NCBI RefSeq assembly: GCF_040183065.1
Contig: NC_091130.1
Location: 25,143,859-25,207,858, forward strand
Reading direction: 5' to 3'
DNA: 64,000 nucleotides
Origin: Periplaneta americana
Taxonomy: Eukaryota; Arthropoda; Insecta; Blattodea; Blattidae
The notes below the pieces were generated by a model, which was given only the letters and a program-made list of their open reading frames with translations, searched no databases and had not been told where the DNA came from. Positions 44,301 to 57,590 of the stretch are shown one piece after another. Each line of letters starts with the position of its first letter. Positions within the stretch are counted from its first letter, which is position 1. A program made the translations under genes and the position numbers.

Positions 44301-47300
44301 AGGCACTGGAGACGAATAAACCAATGATTTTAAATGGCCCCACAAGTAGAAATAGAGAGGGTTCAGATCAGGTGAGCGTGGAGGCCAAGCAATTGGGCCA
44401 CCTCTACCTATCCATCGATCAGGAAACCTTCGATCCAAGTACCGGCGAGCCGTACGACTGAAGTGTGCAGGAGAGCCATCATGCAAGAAGTGAATGTGTT
44501 GACGATTGATCAGTGGAGTGTCTTCTAAAACATGAGGTATGGTGTTTCCAGGAAGTTTGTGTACGCCTGCCCCGTAAGTCTGTTTACAAGTACATGGGGT
44601 CCAACTAATCGATCACCAATGATACCGGCCCACATGTTGAGGGAGAACCGCACCTGGTGATGAGATGGAACAGTTGCACGTGGGTTTTCATACGCCCATA
44701 CATGCTGATTGTGGAAATTTGTTATGCCATCTCGTGTGAACTGTGCTTCATCTGTAAATAATACTAAGGCAGGAAAGTTCGGATTTACACCACACTGCTG
44801 CAAGAACCACTGACAGAACCTAACTCGTGCAGGGTAATCTGCTGGTGACTGGGCCTGTACATGTTGCAAATGATAAAGATACAATTGATACTCTTTCAAC
44901 AGTCTCCAGACAGTCATATGAGGAACATTGACTTGCAACGCTACCTTTCGTGTGCTGATAGAAGGAGTCATGTTCACAGCCTCCAGAATCTCCTCCTGTA
45001 CTTCTGGAGTTGTAGACCTTGGTTGTCCCCTTCCCAAATCAGGAGAGAAAATTTTCCATACTCGCACAGACGGTAATAGAGACGTACAAATGTCTTCCGA
45101 TCTGGACATTGTCGCTGTGGGTACCTCTCCTGGTACAAACGACGAGCCAGCACAGCATTGCCGTCCGCCTTACCGTACATGAAGTGTATCTCTGCCAGCT
45201 CTTGATTTGAATACATGTCGCACAGTCTAACGCCTACACAACACTGAATGTAACCTTCGCCTCGGAATGAACTGTCAGAGTGCCCACTTAATGTCTCCTT
45301 TGACGGCAACGATCTGCGGAAAGAAAAACGTTCCGGTGAATTTCAATGTTGTGAAGGCCATAACTCGGAAATAAAACATTTCCGGACACATGTTGTAATG
45401 AACTATTTTGATTGTCTACATGTGGGAAATACATACCTGAAATATGCCCCGTATTTTTTAAACACTGTGTATAGTTGCCACGACTTATGAAATGACTCTC
45501 GTGTATTACTGAAGAAAGACTTACTTGTTGCAATGGTAGATGTGCTCGCCAGGACTAGCTGTGAAAATGCTGAGTGCAGACTCGTTAGACCCATCTACTG
45601 CGGGTCCCACCTCTGCATTGTGGAACAGTCTATCTCCCTCCTGGTTCAGGAACGTCATGTTAATGCTGAAGGCATTACCTGCCCCACAGCCCGTGTCCCT
45701 CAGGATCTGTTGTGCTTGCGCGAAATTCTCAGCTGCCAGCAAAGCTCTTGTCAGAAACACACGAGCTGAAATTGTGTAAGTAACACTATTTACGGAAGTT
45801 TCCTAGTACCCGGTACTCTTTACATAAGCTTCAAGACAGCCATTGTTGTATAATCAGGGGCGGCTTTCGAAGAGGGGCTGCGGAGCTGCAGCACCCCCAG
45901 ACATTTGTGGCTCTTGTCTCGTTTTATGTTGTGAAATACATGTATTATACAGTCTCTATTTAGCGGTTCGATTTTTTTTTTTAAATTTCGCTCTCAATGA
46001 CATGCACGCAATCGTTAGTGAAGTCACTTCCTCCCCTGGTGCTGCTAGAGCGAAACCAGAGACAAGGACTATAGGGTGAAGCCACTTCCTCCCCTGGAGC
46101 TGCCAGTCTCGTCTCGGATGCTTTGCGCGTTAGTTTTACCCCTCCTCCCTGCTGCCCCTTGCCGTGAATTCAGAGTTTCCAGGCGCTGCAAAATTTGCAG
46201 CAGTTTGTCAGTAGCGCGCAGTTTTAAATACATTTTCTTTAATGTTGTGAGTATAACAAGAGCAACAATGTTTAATTCTGTACAATATTTACAGTCTATT
46301 CAGTTCAGTACCTTAACAATTCAGGAGAAATGTGAAATTAAGTGCCCATCAGTTGAATCTCATAATGGAAAGAGCCGCTGAACAAAATACAAAGGCTCAC
46401 ATATTTTTTGCTAATTTATCCAGTATCCCTGCTTTCTTCTCTCGATCTCCACACAGTCTGTATTAGATTAATGTGTTTCAAAGACAATTCCATCAGCTGG
46501 GGCAACAAGATGGATTTAAAATAAGAACAGTAAATGTTGTTCATGAGAAGAAGGAGCCATTGCTAGAATGTTTTCAAACCATAATGGAATCTGAAACATC
46601 TAACATCACAATAAATGAGGCAAGCACCCTGGTGCGTACTCTTGAATATCCTGAATTCAATTTCTGGCTCAGTTATTTTTTTTCATTTGTTGATGTATCA
46701 TGTATATATATTATACAACCAACTACAACATCGCCAGTTAGATATTTCTAAGGTTCAAATCTGCATATAAAAAATTAAATTATGGTTTATTTAACGACAC
46801 TTGCAACTGCAGAGTTTATATCAGCGTCGCCGGTGTGCCGGAATTTTGTCCGCAGGATTCTTTTAAATGTCAGTAAATCTACTAACATGAGCCTGTCTTA
46901 TTTAAACACAACTTACAAGATAAGGCGCATGGAACTAATCTTTAAATAAAGCAAGTTGCTTGGTTTATTTTTTATGGAGCCCCCTTAATTCAATACCCAC
47001 GAACCGCCACTGTGTATAATCATAAAAGATGTATATTTTTCCTGCACCAAAAATATATTACAAACTGACTAGAATCACATCTATAGGTAGGTAGTATCAT
47101 TCGCCATTTTTGTTCTTACGTTGCCGAGCTACCATACGAGGAATCTATTTGCAACACCGTTAAACATTATCATGTAACTCCTATGATAATAAATCAAACA
47201 CAATGTAATTCAGCAAATAATTGAGCGGCAAATAACGTCTTCGTGTGCTTTCTGCGAACGCCAACTAAAGAGCTAAAATGGCGGGCGATTATATTAAGTA

Positions 47301-50300
47301 TTTATCGAGCCTTAAGAAATGAATCAGCGAATCACAAGACGCACACGTTTAAATGTAGCAGACCTGCAACGCGATTGGCTGCCGGAAATTAGAGCGCCGG
47401 GACTATAGTAACAAACTATTAAAATTCGTTTCAGGAAGGAGCCATTGTTTAAACATAAAAACGACCTATGTAACGAGTACCGGGTACTAGGAAACTACCC
47501 TATTTAGACCTAAGGACAATGCAGAAAATTTGCCAGCTTTACAAGTAAAATTTACACATTTGTAAAATCACTGTGAAACAACACTATACCTGTTTTAAAG
47601 ATGGGACATGCCAGTTAAGTGGCCGAGCTTGGAACTACAGCACTATTTGCCAATATGGACTACCATGCGTCAGCTGATGGGATTGAGGTTAGATGGTTGA
47701 CGTCAAAACATTCATTGACAATTTACGCAAACGTAAAAAAAAACAATACAAACATCGACAGAGAATGGACGAAACGTAATATTGTGTGCACACTGCACAA
47801 TAAATGTCCCCAAGAGAAAAAATATTGAGAACTGACCACCTGGGAACTGTAACTTTGGCAATAACCATTGTTACCATAGCAACAGGCCTACCATGCTATG
47901 TGACATTCAGTTGTTTTTTTCGATTACAGCACTAATATCATGTCCTATTAAAAAAAAAAAACATGTAAGTTATAGTGAAGTACACGAAATTTCATATGTA
48001 AAAATTTGATTTTTTTTTCTAAGTTAGACTTTACAAACTAAATTATTAAACACAAGTTTACAATTTACAAGAATATTGTAAACATCATGAAACAGAGGGT
48101 GAATTTTTATTAATGTACTGCCAGCATAGGAAATTAAAAACAAACACTGAAAATACCTTAGTTTTGTAGTGTGGAGTAGTAGAAACTCGATGTGATCACT
48201 GGGAGAGCTGTGGTCCCACCCAACCTGCCCTAAATAGGTTCCTTACTTATATAGGAAAATCGTCGTACTTGAAGGAAGAAGGCGGCCATATTTCGTCGTT
48301 GTGACGTTATAGAGGTGGAGTGGGAGAATGATTGCAGTGTCGCCAACTGAGGTAACCATTCACATTATCTTACACACCTAACAAAACCTAACCTAACCTA
48401 ACGTGCTACATACCTATTGTAACATTCCTAACGTTTAGCACACCTGTTGTAACATTCCTCACGGTTTCATTTCGTTTGCCATATTGGCATCCCTGATACA
48501 CCTATAAAATATCGTCTGCTGGAATTCTGAGTCATCTAGTGGAAGTGAAGTGAAACTGCGACTCTGTTAATTACGTTTCCGAAGTTGTTTCTGTGTTATC
48601 TGCAAGAATTATCGTGTCATTGTAGTGATAATTGCATTTATATTGTACAATAAAAATTGAAATGTATCGTGGCTGAGATAAAAGTGTTCTAAATTGATTT
48701 CCAGCGCAACAGTCCCAGTGATAAACGTGTGAATATTCGTTAGGAGTTCATTGGAAGTGGCAGTAGAGTAATAAAACTTGACCCAAGTAAAATTTACACA
48801 TTTGTAAAATCACTGAGAAACAACACTAGTCCACACCTGTGGAGTAACGGTTAGGGCGTCTGGCCGCGAAACCAGGTGGCCCGGGTTCGATTCCTGGTCG
48901 GGACAAGTTACCTGGTTGAGGTTTTTTTCCGGGGTTTTCCCTCAACCCAATATGAGCAAATGCTGGATAACTTTCGGTGTTGGACCCCGGACTCATTTCA
49001 CCAGTATTATCACCTTCATCTCATTCAGATGCTAAATAACCTAAGATGTTGATAAAGCGTCGTAAAATAACCTACTAAAAAAACAACACTATACCAGTAC
49101 CTGTTTTAAAGATGGGACATGCCAGTTAAGTGGCCGAGCTTGGAACTACGGCACTATTTGCCAAAATGGCTACCACGCTGTCAGCTGATGTGATTGGCGT
49201 TAGATGGTTAACGTTAAAACATTCATTGACAATTTACGCAAACGTAAAAAAACAATACAAACATCGACAGAGAATGAAGGACGAGACGTAACATTGTGTG
49301 CACAATAAATGTCGCCAAGAGAAATATTGAGCATTCACCACGTGGGAACTGTAACTTTGGCAATCAACCGTTGTTACCATAGCAACAGGCCTACCGCGCT
49401 ATGTGACATTAAGTTGTTTTTCCGATTACAGCGCTAATATCATGTCTCATCTTAAAAAAAACAGGTATAGTAAAGTACTGGTATACGAAATTTCATATGT
49501 AAAAATTTGATTTTTTTTTTTTTTAAGTTAGACTTTACAAACTAAATTATTAAACACAAGTTTACAATTTACACGAATACTGTAAACATTATGAAACAGG
49601 CCCCTGGATAGGGTTGCCTGATTTGAAATATTCCAAGGAGAGACATATTTTCTTCATCATATACAGCATTTACGTTTTGTTTAAAAAAGGGAATAAAATT
49701 TTCCGTCTACATGGAGTTGAAGTGACTAATATGAATCTAAAAATTGCAATTTTAATAAAAGAACATATTGTAGGTACAGGTTTCCAAGTACAAAACAATA
49801 TTTATCTGGCTAACTTACAGCCAAATAAATATTGTTTTATACTTGTACATCACGTTTCTCTCGCATCTTTCTGAAGGACTTGTGGCAATAATATGTTATG
49901 CCAAATTATTAACTTAATGACTTAATAGTAGTTCTGTCTCATAGAATTCCCAAGCTGTTTATTATTGATTGTAAAGCACAAATTTCCAAAAGATGACATC
50001 ACATGTCAAAATATTTAAATTTCAATGTTTACTACCGTGGAACCGTCTAGATTCGACCACTGTGTACACTTTCTAATTTCACGTGTTTATTCATAGCCTT
50101 CTCTAGTCATGGCCCGGCCCACACTACGTGGCAACGTCGGACAGCACGTTAGTTGCCGTCCTATCCTGTTGCATAGCTGTTAAATGCGAGAAAAGCGTAG
50201 GCTACATCGTTATTTTATTTCAAAGGAGAAGTAATGACTTCCTGAATCTTTAGTGAGTTCACTAAACATTACGCGATTCACCATATTATTATCAGTTATG

Positions 50301-53300
50301 ACACACAATGCTCATATATTTGTTGTAAGATATCTTTACGTATTTCTGCTGAACCTGGCCCTGTAAGTTGTTTAAACGCAACAGTCTTATTACTTTTCAC
50401 CTTTTTAAAATTACCAAAATGCAGCAAATTAAAAAAGTTTCCGGTACACACTTTTCGCGAGATCATTTGTTTTATTTGCAGCAATCCCAAACAATCGTCC
50501 ATTTTTGTAGTTTACAGTTCCTTTTACTTGAATTTGATATAGCCTACGTGAATCTTCACAATATGTTCACACTCTGAATACTGCCTAACATGTTTTCAGA
50601 ACTGTCTATTCTCAGATTTTGAAGGAGGTGATACTTTCAACAATGAGAAAAGTTTTCTCAGATAGGCTATCGAGGGTGCGGTAATGACAAGATGAAGTTC
50701 AGTCTAATCACATCCTAACACTTGGCATTCTGGATATAAATTAAAAAAGAGTTTATAATTATTAAGTATACATCGTACTGTCGCCCTGGTTGGCGAGTTG
50801 GTATAGCGTTGGCCTTCTATGCCCAAGGTTGCGAGATCGATCCCGGCCCAGGTCGATGGCATTTAAGTGTGTTTAAATGCGACAGGTTCATGTCAGTAGA
50901 CTTACTGGCAAGTTAAAGAACTCCTGCGGAACAAAATTTTGGTACATCGGAGACGCTGATATAACCTCGGCAGTTTCAAGCATCGTTAAATAGAACATAA
51001 TTTAATTTACATCGTACTTAGGTTTCTCGTAAATATTAGGTCAGACTTATTACATGAAACATCAAACATTTTAAGCTGCTTTCATCACAGTTCTCATCGT
51101 TTCCAACAATTTCAAACATTTTAGCGAGGCCGTAATTTGAGATACGATAGTGCTTTTGTTATTGGTATCTGGTGAAACGTAACAATCACAAAAATCTATT
51201 AGAGATGGAAGCTGACTTCATTCTGTGAGCAAAGAATTTCAACAACTATTAGCAAGTTAAAGGCTGTTCATATAAAAACTTCATTCGGTAGACGTCCACC
51301 ATTCATGTGCATTTCCACACTAAAATCCCTGTTTATTCTAATGCTAGCAGTCATTTTTGGAGCATTAGTTACGTCTAGTTCATACACTGTTCAACAAGAT
51401 TTGTTTTTAAATAGTGACCCGTCTTTTTTAGATAATTTCTGTGATACATTTTCCAAAGAAATAGGAAAATACTACACACGGTTTTCTTTGTCTGCCTCTA
51501 TCCTTTCGGTTTTTAAGGCGATTGTCAATTTCTTCTCTCCTCTGTTACGGATTTTTCCATTTGGTTCACTCACACCGCTTAGATGTGAAGGAGAATTTGG
51601 ATACAGATTCGGAATTGGATGATCGCGTTTACGAAAATTCATCTTTCCGTCATTGTCGGTGTATTTCTCAACAAAGCTCAAGTCACTTTTCCTGAAAATG
51701 TTCCTTTCATACCACAGATCTGTTGGACGGTGACCAGTTTGCCCGTGGAACCCAACGAATACATTTACTGCGTAGTTTGGGATTTGTAGGAAACCAGAAG
51801 CTACTTACAATATTATCCTTCTGCTTTTATTGTCTTATCGTAGTTACTTAAACAGCTCGGAACTGAGCATAGACTACCTACATCTATCTGTCAAGGTTAT
51901 GAAAAGTTTATGTTATCACAGACATGATAGCAATGGAAATATAGGCGCAAATGTACAAGCGAGGAGAGCGCCTTACACTGAAACACATTTTACATTGCTG
52001 AGCTGATAGGACGGGCTGCGGCGTTGCCACATTTACCAGGACCGGGCCATGACTAGAGAGGGCTATGGTTTATTCCAATAGAATTGCCTACTAGCCGCCA
52101 CTGCTTGCTTCCAGCTGACTGATAACACTTCCCCTTTCAATCTCGCAAGGTAGTGCCAAATGTATTTTGCGTCCTTGGTTATGTAAAATTCATTGTTGCC
52201 AATAGCAAAAATAGTAACAAAAAAGTACTCTGTCTAACTTTTAACAATTTAGCCTTGTTTCACTGTAATGCAGTACAAAATAACTGTATTTCTGTAATCA
52301 GAATTTTAAGCTTAACAACATATTACAACAAAAAATATTTTTCCATATTAGTGAGAGATGTCAGAAGTTGAAGTTGTATTCCAGTACAGAGTCGACCATG
52401 CAGGCCTGTGGAATTAATCCATTCCAGCCGCAAAGAGTCCTTAATAAACTACCACAATCTGGTATGACAGAGTCTCCAGAATCTCAGTCCACAGCAGCAC
52501 TGGTGGGAGAAGCGGTCATCAAAGTGCTCCAGGGCACGAGATATGAAAAATAATTGGCTGCCAAGAAAAGGAAAAGGAAAATTGAAATTTAACCAGGAAA
52601 AAGTATTGTATCAGTAGGCCTACTGAAGGCGGAACATCTCAGTCAAATGAAGAAATCTCTCATCCTGTCTCAACTGAGGAGACCAGAAAAAGAGAAGCCA
52701 AGAAAACCACCAAGAAAAGAAAACAGAGAGGATACCAGGAGTCCAGTGATAGTGATGAAGACGGACTACATTCCACTAAAGATTGGTCAGATGAGTGGGT
52801 TGAAGTGGAAGATAACAATGATAATGACAATTTCGATGACCCTAAATCAGGGGATCAGCTTTTAGTGAAGTTCCCAACTAAAAAGACAATTAAATTTTAT
52901 ATCGGTTGCATTGAGGAACTGGTTCCAGGAGAAGGACTTGAACTTCGTTTTGTTAGAAATTGGGGTGGATTCCAGTTCAAATATCCTGAGGTGGAGGATG
53001 TGAGTCTTATTGACTATGTTCAGGTAGAAAGAAAACTAAGTGCTTCTATTCCTATGGAGGAAAAGGAATTCGTAAAATTTGGTGTTGATTTTCAGGGTTA
53101 TGATATTAATTAGGAGATGGAAACTGTATTTTCTGTATTTTTCTGGGCTATTTTATTAATTAGTACATTAATAATGTGATAATGTTGTGTGTAGTTTGAC
53201 GTAATTTTATGTCTGCTAATTAATTAAATATTTCCTATTAAATTTATGAGCCTTAGCCTATTTAATGTATGCACATTAAAATAACTGTATTAAAGTTCGC

Positions 53301-56300
53301 ATTTTTCTATCCCAAATAAATAAAAAATAAAAAACAGAAAAGTAAAAATAATAAAAGGATCCAAAAGGAGGTCGATATCGACCGGAATGAGAGCAAACGT
53401 TCATTTACATGTATTTTTAATATGGTGGTGGACTTAACACCAAGTACAGGGTTGAGTCGACCGGCGTTTAAAATTTGTTTTCGTCAGTGACCGTGGAAGT
53501 TCATAAAATGAAAATAACAGAAAACAATCCCTGAGTTGTGCGCTATAACATAACATTTTCAGTGAAATAGTAGATCGCATTGTCTGTGAAATAGCGTTAA
53601 AAATACGAAAAAAAAGTGGTCGACTATAGACGGTTTGACGGTAATTGATTACAATGGCATAAAATGTATTGATATTTAAGTTCATATTTATTTTGACTTA
53701 GCATATTAATGCTCCAAATTCACCATTTGACATACAATATACATTTTCGGAGTTTATATACATATTTATCACTGGACTTCAGCATTTTCAACAAGCTTTT
53801 TTTTCATTTTCTGTACCAGGCATTTCTGATGAACGTCTCTTTTTAAATATTAAGAATTATCATGTTCACTACTGAATTCGCTGTTACAAACCTTACACTT
53901 GCCAAAATATTCGTTTTTTTTTCAATATGCAAACCTACATTGTTAAGAAAATTAATTTAAATTTAATGTACCGGTAATTATTTAGACCCAGGGGCGTATT
54001 TTGCGGACTACCCGGGCTACCGGCGGTAGCCCAAAGAAATTACAAAAGAAAAAGTTTATAATATAACATAATGTAATAATTTTGTATTATTAGTTTTACC
54101 ATAGTAATTAAAATTAAAATTGTTAGATATATTTTGTGTAATAATAGGGTCAGTGGTAGCCCAAACCCTTTAATCAGTATACGCCACTGTTTAGACTTGA
54201 AGAAAATAATTACTATCGTGTCGCTGTTATTTCCGGTGTGATTCCTCCCCTTTGCTTACGTCTTAGGAAGTCAAGGCTCTATACAGTCTAGATAGGTAGT
54301 ATCGTTCGCCATTTTTGTTCTTTCGTTCCCGAGCTACCAGATGAGGAATTTATTTCCTTCACCGTTAAACATTATCATGTTGTAGCTCCTATGATAATAA
54401 ATCAAACGCACTGTAATTCAGCAAATAATTGAGCGGCAAATAACGTCCTCGTGTGCTTTCTGCGAACAAAAGAGGCAAAATGGCGGGCGATTATATTAAG
54501 TATTTATCGAGCCATAAGAAATTCATTATATCATCAATAGCGAATCACAAGACGCACACGTTTAAATGTAGCCGACCTGCAACGTGATTGGCTGCCAGAA
54601 ATAAGAGCAACGGGACTATAGGTAATGAGAAAATTATACATGCGATGTTAATTTTTTGAAGGAGGGATTTCTTGCGTCCCGCCTCGAATCGAAGCGGGAC
54701 TCGGGATTTTTATACAAAAATCGGGACATGTCCCGCCAAATCGGGACATCTGGCAACCCTGCCCCTGGACTCTTATCATAAAGTCTCACATACGCACAAA
54801 CTGTTGGGTCAAAACCAGAAGACAACTCACGTGTTTTCTTTGCAGCTAACGTCTTGGCACTAATAGTATTTATGGTGAAGACAAATCCATGGTGATTGTA
54901 GCTCATGGTATAGCCGGGCAGGTTGCCTGCATAACACAGAGATGTGAACCGCTCTGCTGTCACTTTCCAGCGGCCTTGTGGTGTGTCAGAGATGATGTGA
55001 GCCGACACGAAATAAATGTGGTTCAGAGTTTCTGTAACAGCATCCTCAGTGTGTCCCAGGATCTCCTGAGAAAAGATGGAAGTATAACAGTCATGGACGT
55101 CGCCAGAGGGGTGCGAAAGAGTGCGCAAGCACCCCATAAAAAATCGGAGCACCCCTTTCCGCACCCCAAAGGACATTTGAAGTCCTGATTTGAGCAATTT
55201 ATTTTAAAAAATACTAGGCGTAAGTTATTTTGAAGACAAAAACAAACATATTCCTGTAAGAGTGTAAAACAATTTTCATTAAACGCGAGAAATAAAAACT
55301 AGCCATTATTCAAACTGTACATAACATTTGACACGTAATTACAGCATTGTCATAGAGAGAAACTTGAGTCAGAAGATGATTACTATGCGGATGACTTTCA
55401 GCCAATTCTTGATAAAATTTTAAATGAATTGGAACATGGATTTTCTGAACATAGCTCAATAATTAAAGGCATGAAGTGTTTGCAACCCGGGTCTAAGAAT
55501 TTTCTTGGATGTGAAAAAACTATGTCCCTTGGTGCATCGTTATGGATGTAATGAACAAAGTGTGGAAGCCGAAGTGAAACTAATCCCCAAAACACAAGAA
55601 ATCTGTAACACAAAGACGCAATCAATTATATTAGGAAACAAACGGCAAACCGATGCTGTAAAGCACCTCGACATTTCCCCTGTTAAATTAAGTACAGTGC
55701 ATATCCCTTTCAGTTCTTCAGTAAAAAATCTTGGCATTCACATGGATAATAATCTCAACTGGGACATGCAAATCACAGAAACCTGCAGAAAAGTATATTC
55801 TATTATCCATGTGCTAAAAAGGATAAATGTTCATCTTCCCTCTTGCTTAAAAAAGTCCCTTGTGCAGACGCTTGTATTTCCCTATTTGACTATGCTGACA
55901 TTTTACTGACTGACCTTTCCAGCGATAACAAAACGAAAATTCAACGTGCTCATAATTTGTGTGTACGTTTTGTAAGCAATCTTCGTAAATATGATCATAT
56001 TACTCCATCCCTGGAAGCAATAGGTTGGCTTAAACTAGATAAGAAACGAAATTTACGTTCACTTCTCCTTCTCTTCGAAATCTTGAACTCTTCTATTCCT
56101 TCGTACCTGTCGTCTCGCTTCACTTACCTTTCTTCCCATCATAATCTGAACACACGCTCTCGCCATGAAACAATACTAACAATATCATCCCATCGCACCT
56201 CCTCATACTCATCCTCTTTCACAGTAGCCCTGCCAAGACTCTGGAATTCGTTACCTGCTAGCATCAGGGACTGTCGAAATAAAACTGAATTCAAACGCAA

Positions 56301-57527
56301 ACTTACTAGGCACTTTGTCAGTAATTGAGACTCATTCAGACATGGTTTCTTGTAAATAGTTCTCTTAATCTATCACAAAATATTTCAATATCAGGTAATT
56401 TCATTACTATAGATTTTTGTTATTGTAGGTTTAATTTGTAATTCAGTAAATACAAAAATATTCTTTGTTCTTAACTTCTATGATAGAATGTCTAGCTTTC
56501 ATTAATCAGGTAATCTTGTCGTACTTTAATTTTTATTGTAATTGTAATAGTAAATTTAATATTAATTGTAATTTTATTGTTCATATTATAGTTGTAATCC
56601 CCTGGTAGAGGGGCAGAGAAGGCCTGACGGCCTTATCACTACCAGGTTAAATCTGTGGTGTTTGGGTAAAGGGAGATAAGTCATAAAAATGAGTTCGGAG
56701 ATAAATGAAAATTAAACTTGGAACCCCTATTACAAATAATTTTCTACACAATTAAAACACATCAACTGCTAGTATTCTTTAATTTTTGCACACCCACTTG
56801 TATAATTTAACTTGTGTGTTAATCTGGGGAACAAAATTCCACCTGGACAAAAAAATGACATACCCCTTTACCCGAACACCACAGAAATAAATAAATACTA
56901 AATACTATTAAATAAAACAATTGAATGTTATGAGAATGAACATGATGTCACTACTGACAACATTTTAAAATTTGTTAATTTTCTTCAGGAGTATAAATTG
57001 GCATTTCACGAAATTCACAAACTTTCCATAGTTTCTATGGTAACACCAGCACCTAGTGCGGGATGTGAACGTGCATTTTTGTGTTTACATTGCATTAAAA
57101 CTTACTTGCGGAACAGAAAGGGCCATGAATGTCTCCGCGAACTCGCAGTCCTTGCTGAAGAGCAGGATCTCGTAAAGGCGCTGGATATTGAGGACTAATC
57201 GACAAATTTGATGCTGCCCATGGTAATTGACGTATAGCTTTATATTAGGAAACTCAACACACATTCCCAGGTAACTAGTAATAGTAGTAATCATCATCAT
57301 CATCATCATCATCATCCTTGCATGTATTGGGCCAAGTGGCCCGTTATGGTCTCTTGCCAATGCTTGAACGGTCTGCCCAAGGATCTCTTGCCCACAGGAT
57401 GGTAATTTAAAATTTGGCGTGGAATTCTAGAACGAGGCATTCTGATGACATGTGATCTCCAGTTTTGTCTGTATTTCTGTAGGTATTCCGTAATCGGTTC
57501 AATCTGCAGTTCTTTCATAATGTCAAA

Positions 57528-57590
<63 letters not shown>

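Larger units (their letters stand above)
49609..54761. mobile_element. 5.15-kb composite with hAT-like ends
   Basis: Left TAGGGTTGCCTG and right complement CAGGGTTGCCAGATGTCCCG, flanked by exact 8-bp CCCCTGGA at 49601-49608 and 54762-54769. It contains the 50092-52067 element, a Tigger C-terminal region, a 201-bp MITE and a dispersed repeat. The right side includes the motif CGGGACATGTCCCG. No intact transposase of its own was recognised. Confidence 0.6.

Noticed and set aside
48384-48403. Telomeric TTAGG repeat
   Set aside because: Only about four imperfect units; too short and not at a boundary.
51305-51622. 105-codon frame with an apparent signal peptide
   Set aside because: Lies in an unclassified transposon; no homology recognised and the opposite strand looks more protein-like.
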